DNA of 5,082 bases from CAYJIX01 sp964370375 (GTDB taxonomy: Bacteria > Desulfobacterota > Desulfovibrionia > Desulfovibrionales > Desulfovibrionaceae): the NCBI GenBank assembly GCA_964370375.1, contig CAYJIX010000105.1, positions 1-5,082 of the forward strand, in the 5' to 3' direction. Shown here one piece after another: positions 5,054 to 5,082 of the stretch. The first letter of the stretch is position 1. The number at the start of each line of letters is the position of its first letter. A program made the position numbers and the translations under genes. The notes under the pieces were generated by a model. That model did not search any database. It was not told the DNA's origin and was given only the letters and a program-made list of their open reading frames with translations.

Positions 5054-5082
5054 TAGGGCAATTTCTTAGAAAAAAACTCCCC

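Overview
The window looks like a chromosomal segment from a flagellated, formate-metabolising anaerobe. A Desulfovibrio-type (former deltaproteobacterial) organism is the best guess. This rests on gene content: a folate-dependent TrmFO instead of TrmA, an fdhD-mobA-moaA set for molybdenum/tungsten bis-MGD formate dehydrogenases, and flagellar-type signals. No gene here fixes the genus, so the taxonomy is inference. No RNA genes, CRISPR array, transposase or phage genes were found.

Layout. Positions 1-215 hold a short array of four imperfect 38-41 bp tandem repeats, each with an internal dyad, ending about 50 bp before trmFO. Positions 216-1562 (+) are trmFO, the FAD/folate enzyme that makes ribothymidine-54 in tRNA. 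A GC-rich hairpin at 1630-1650 lies between the convergent ends of trmFO and moaA. Positions 1670-4061 (-) are a compact operon transcribed fdhD > mobA > moaA, with two 4-nt stop/start overlaps. MoaA performs the first step of molybdopterin synthesis, MobA adds GMP to make the guanine-dinucleotide cofactor, and FdhD sulfurates and delivers bis-MGD to formate dehydrogenase. The FdhD copy is unusual at several normally conserved positions.

Positions 4062-4675 are a 614-bp intergenic region with a lot of visible structure. It contains a candidate sigma-70 promoter for fdhD on the minus strand and an AT-rich block with four helically phased A-tracts. Next comes a near-consensus sigma-28 (FliA) promoter on the plus strand. 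A long leader follows, carrying three hairpins and an orphan strong Shine-Dalgarno before an 8-codon minigene. The leader ends at a 125-residue ORF (4676-5053).

That last ORF is the most interesting element. Its C-terminal ~64 residues fall without gaps onto the C-terminal D1/D0 signature of bacterial flagellins as I recall it (QNRL, VQxxNLxAA, DxDVAxxMxNF, terminal QLL). There is no flagellin N-terminal domain and the usual AMLAQAN stretch is altered. Together with the sigma-28 promoter, this suggests a flagellar-regulon gene for a stand-alone, flagellin-C-terminus-like coiled-coil protein. It could instead be a domesticated remnant of a flagellin gene. The similarity was judged by eye and from memory and needs a profile search.
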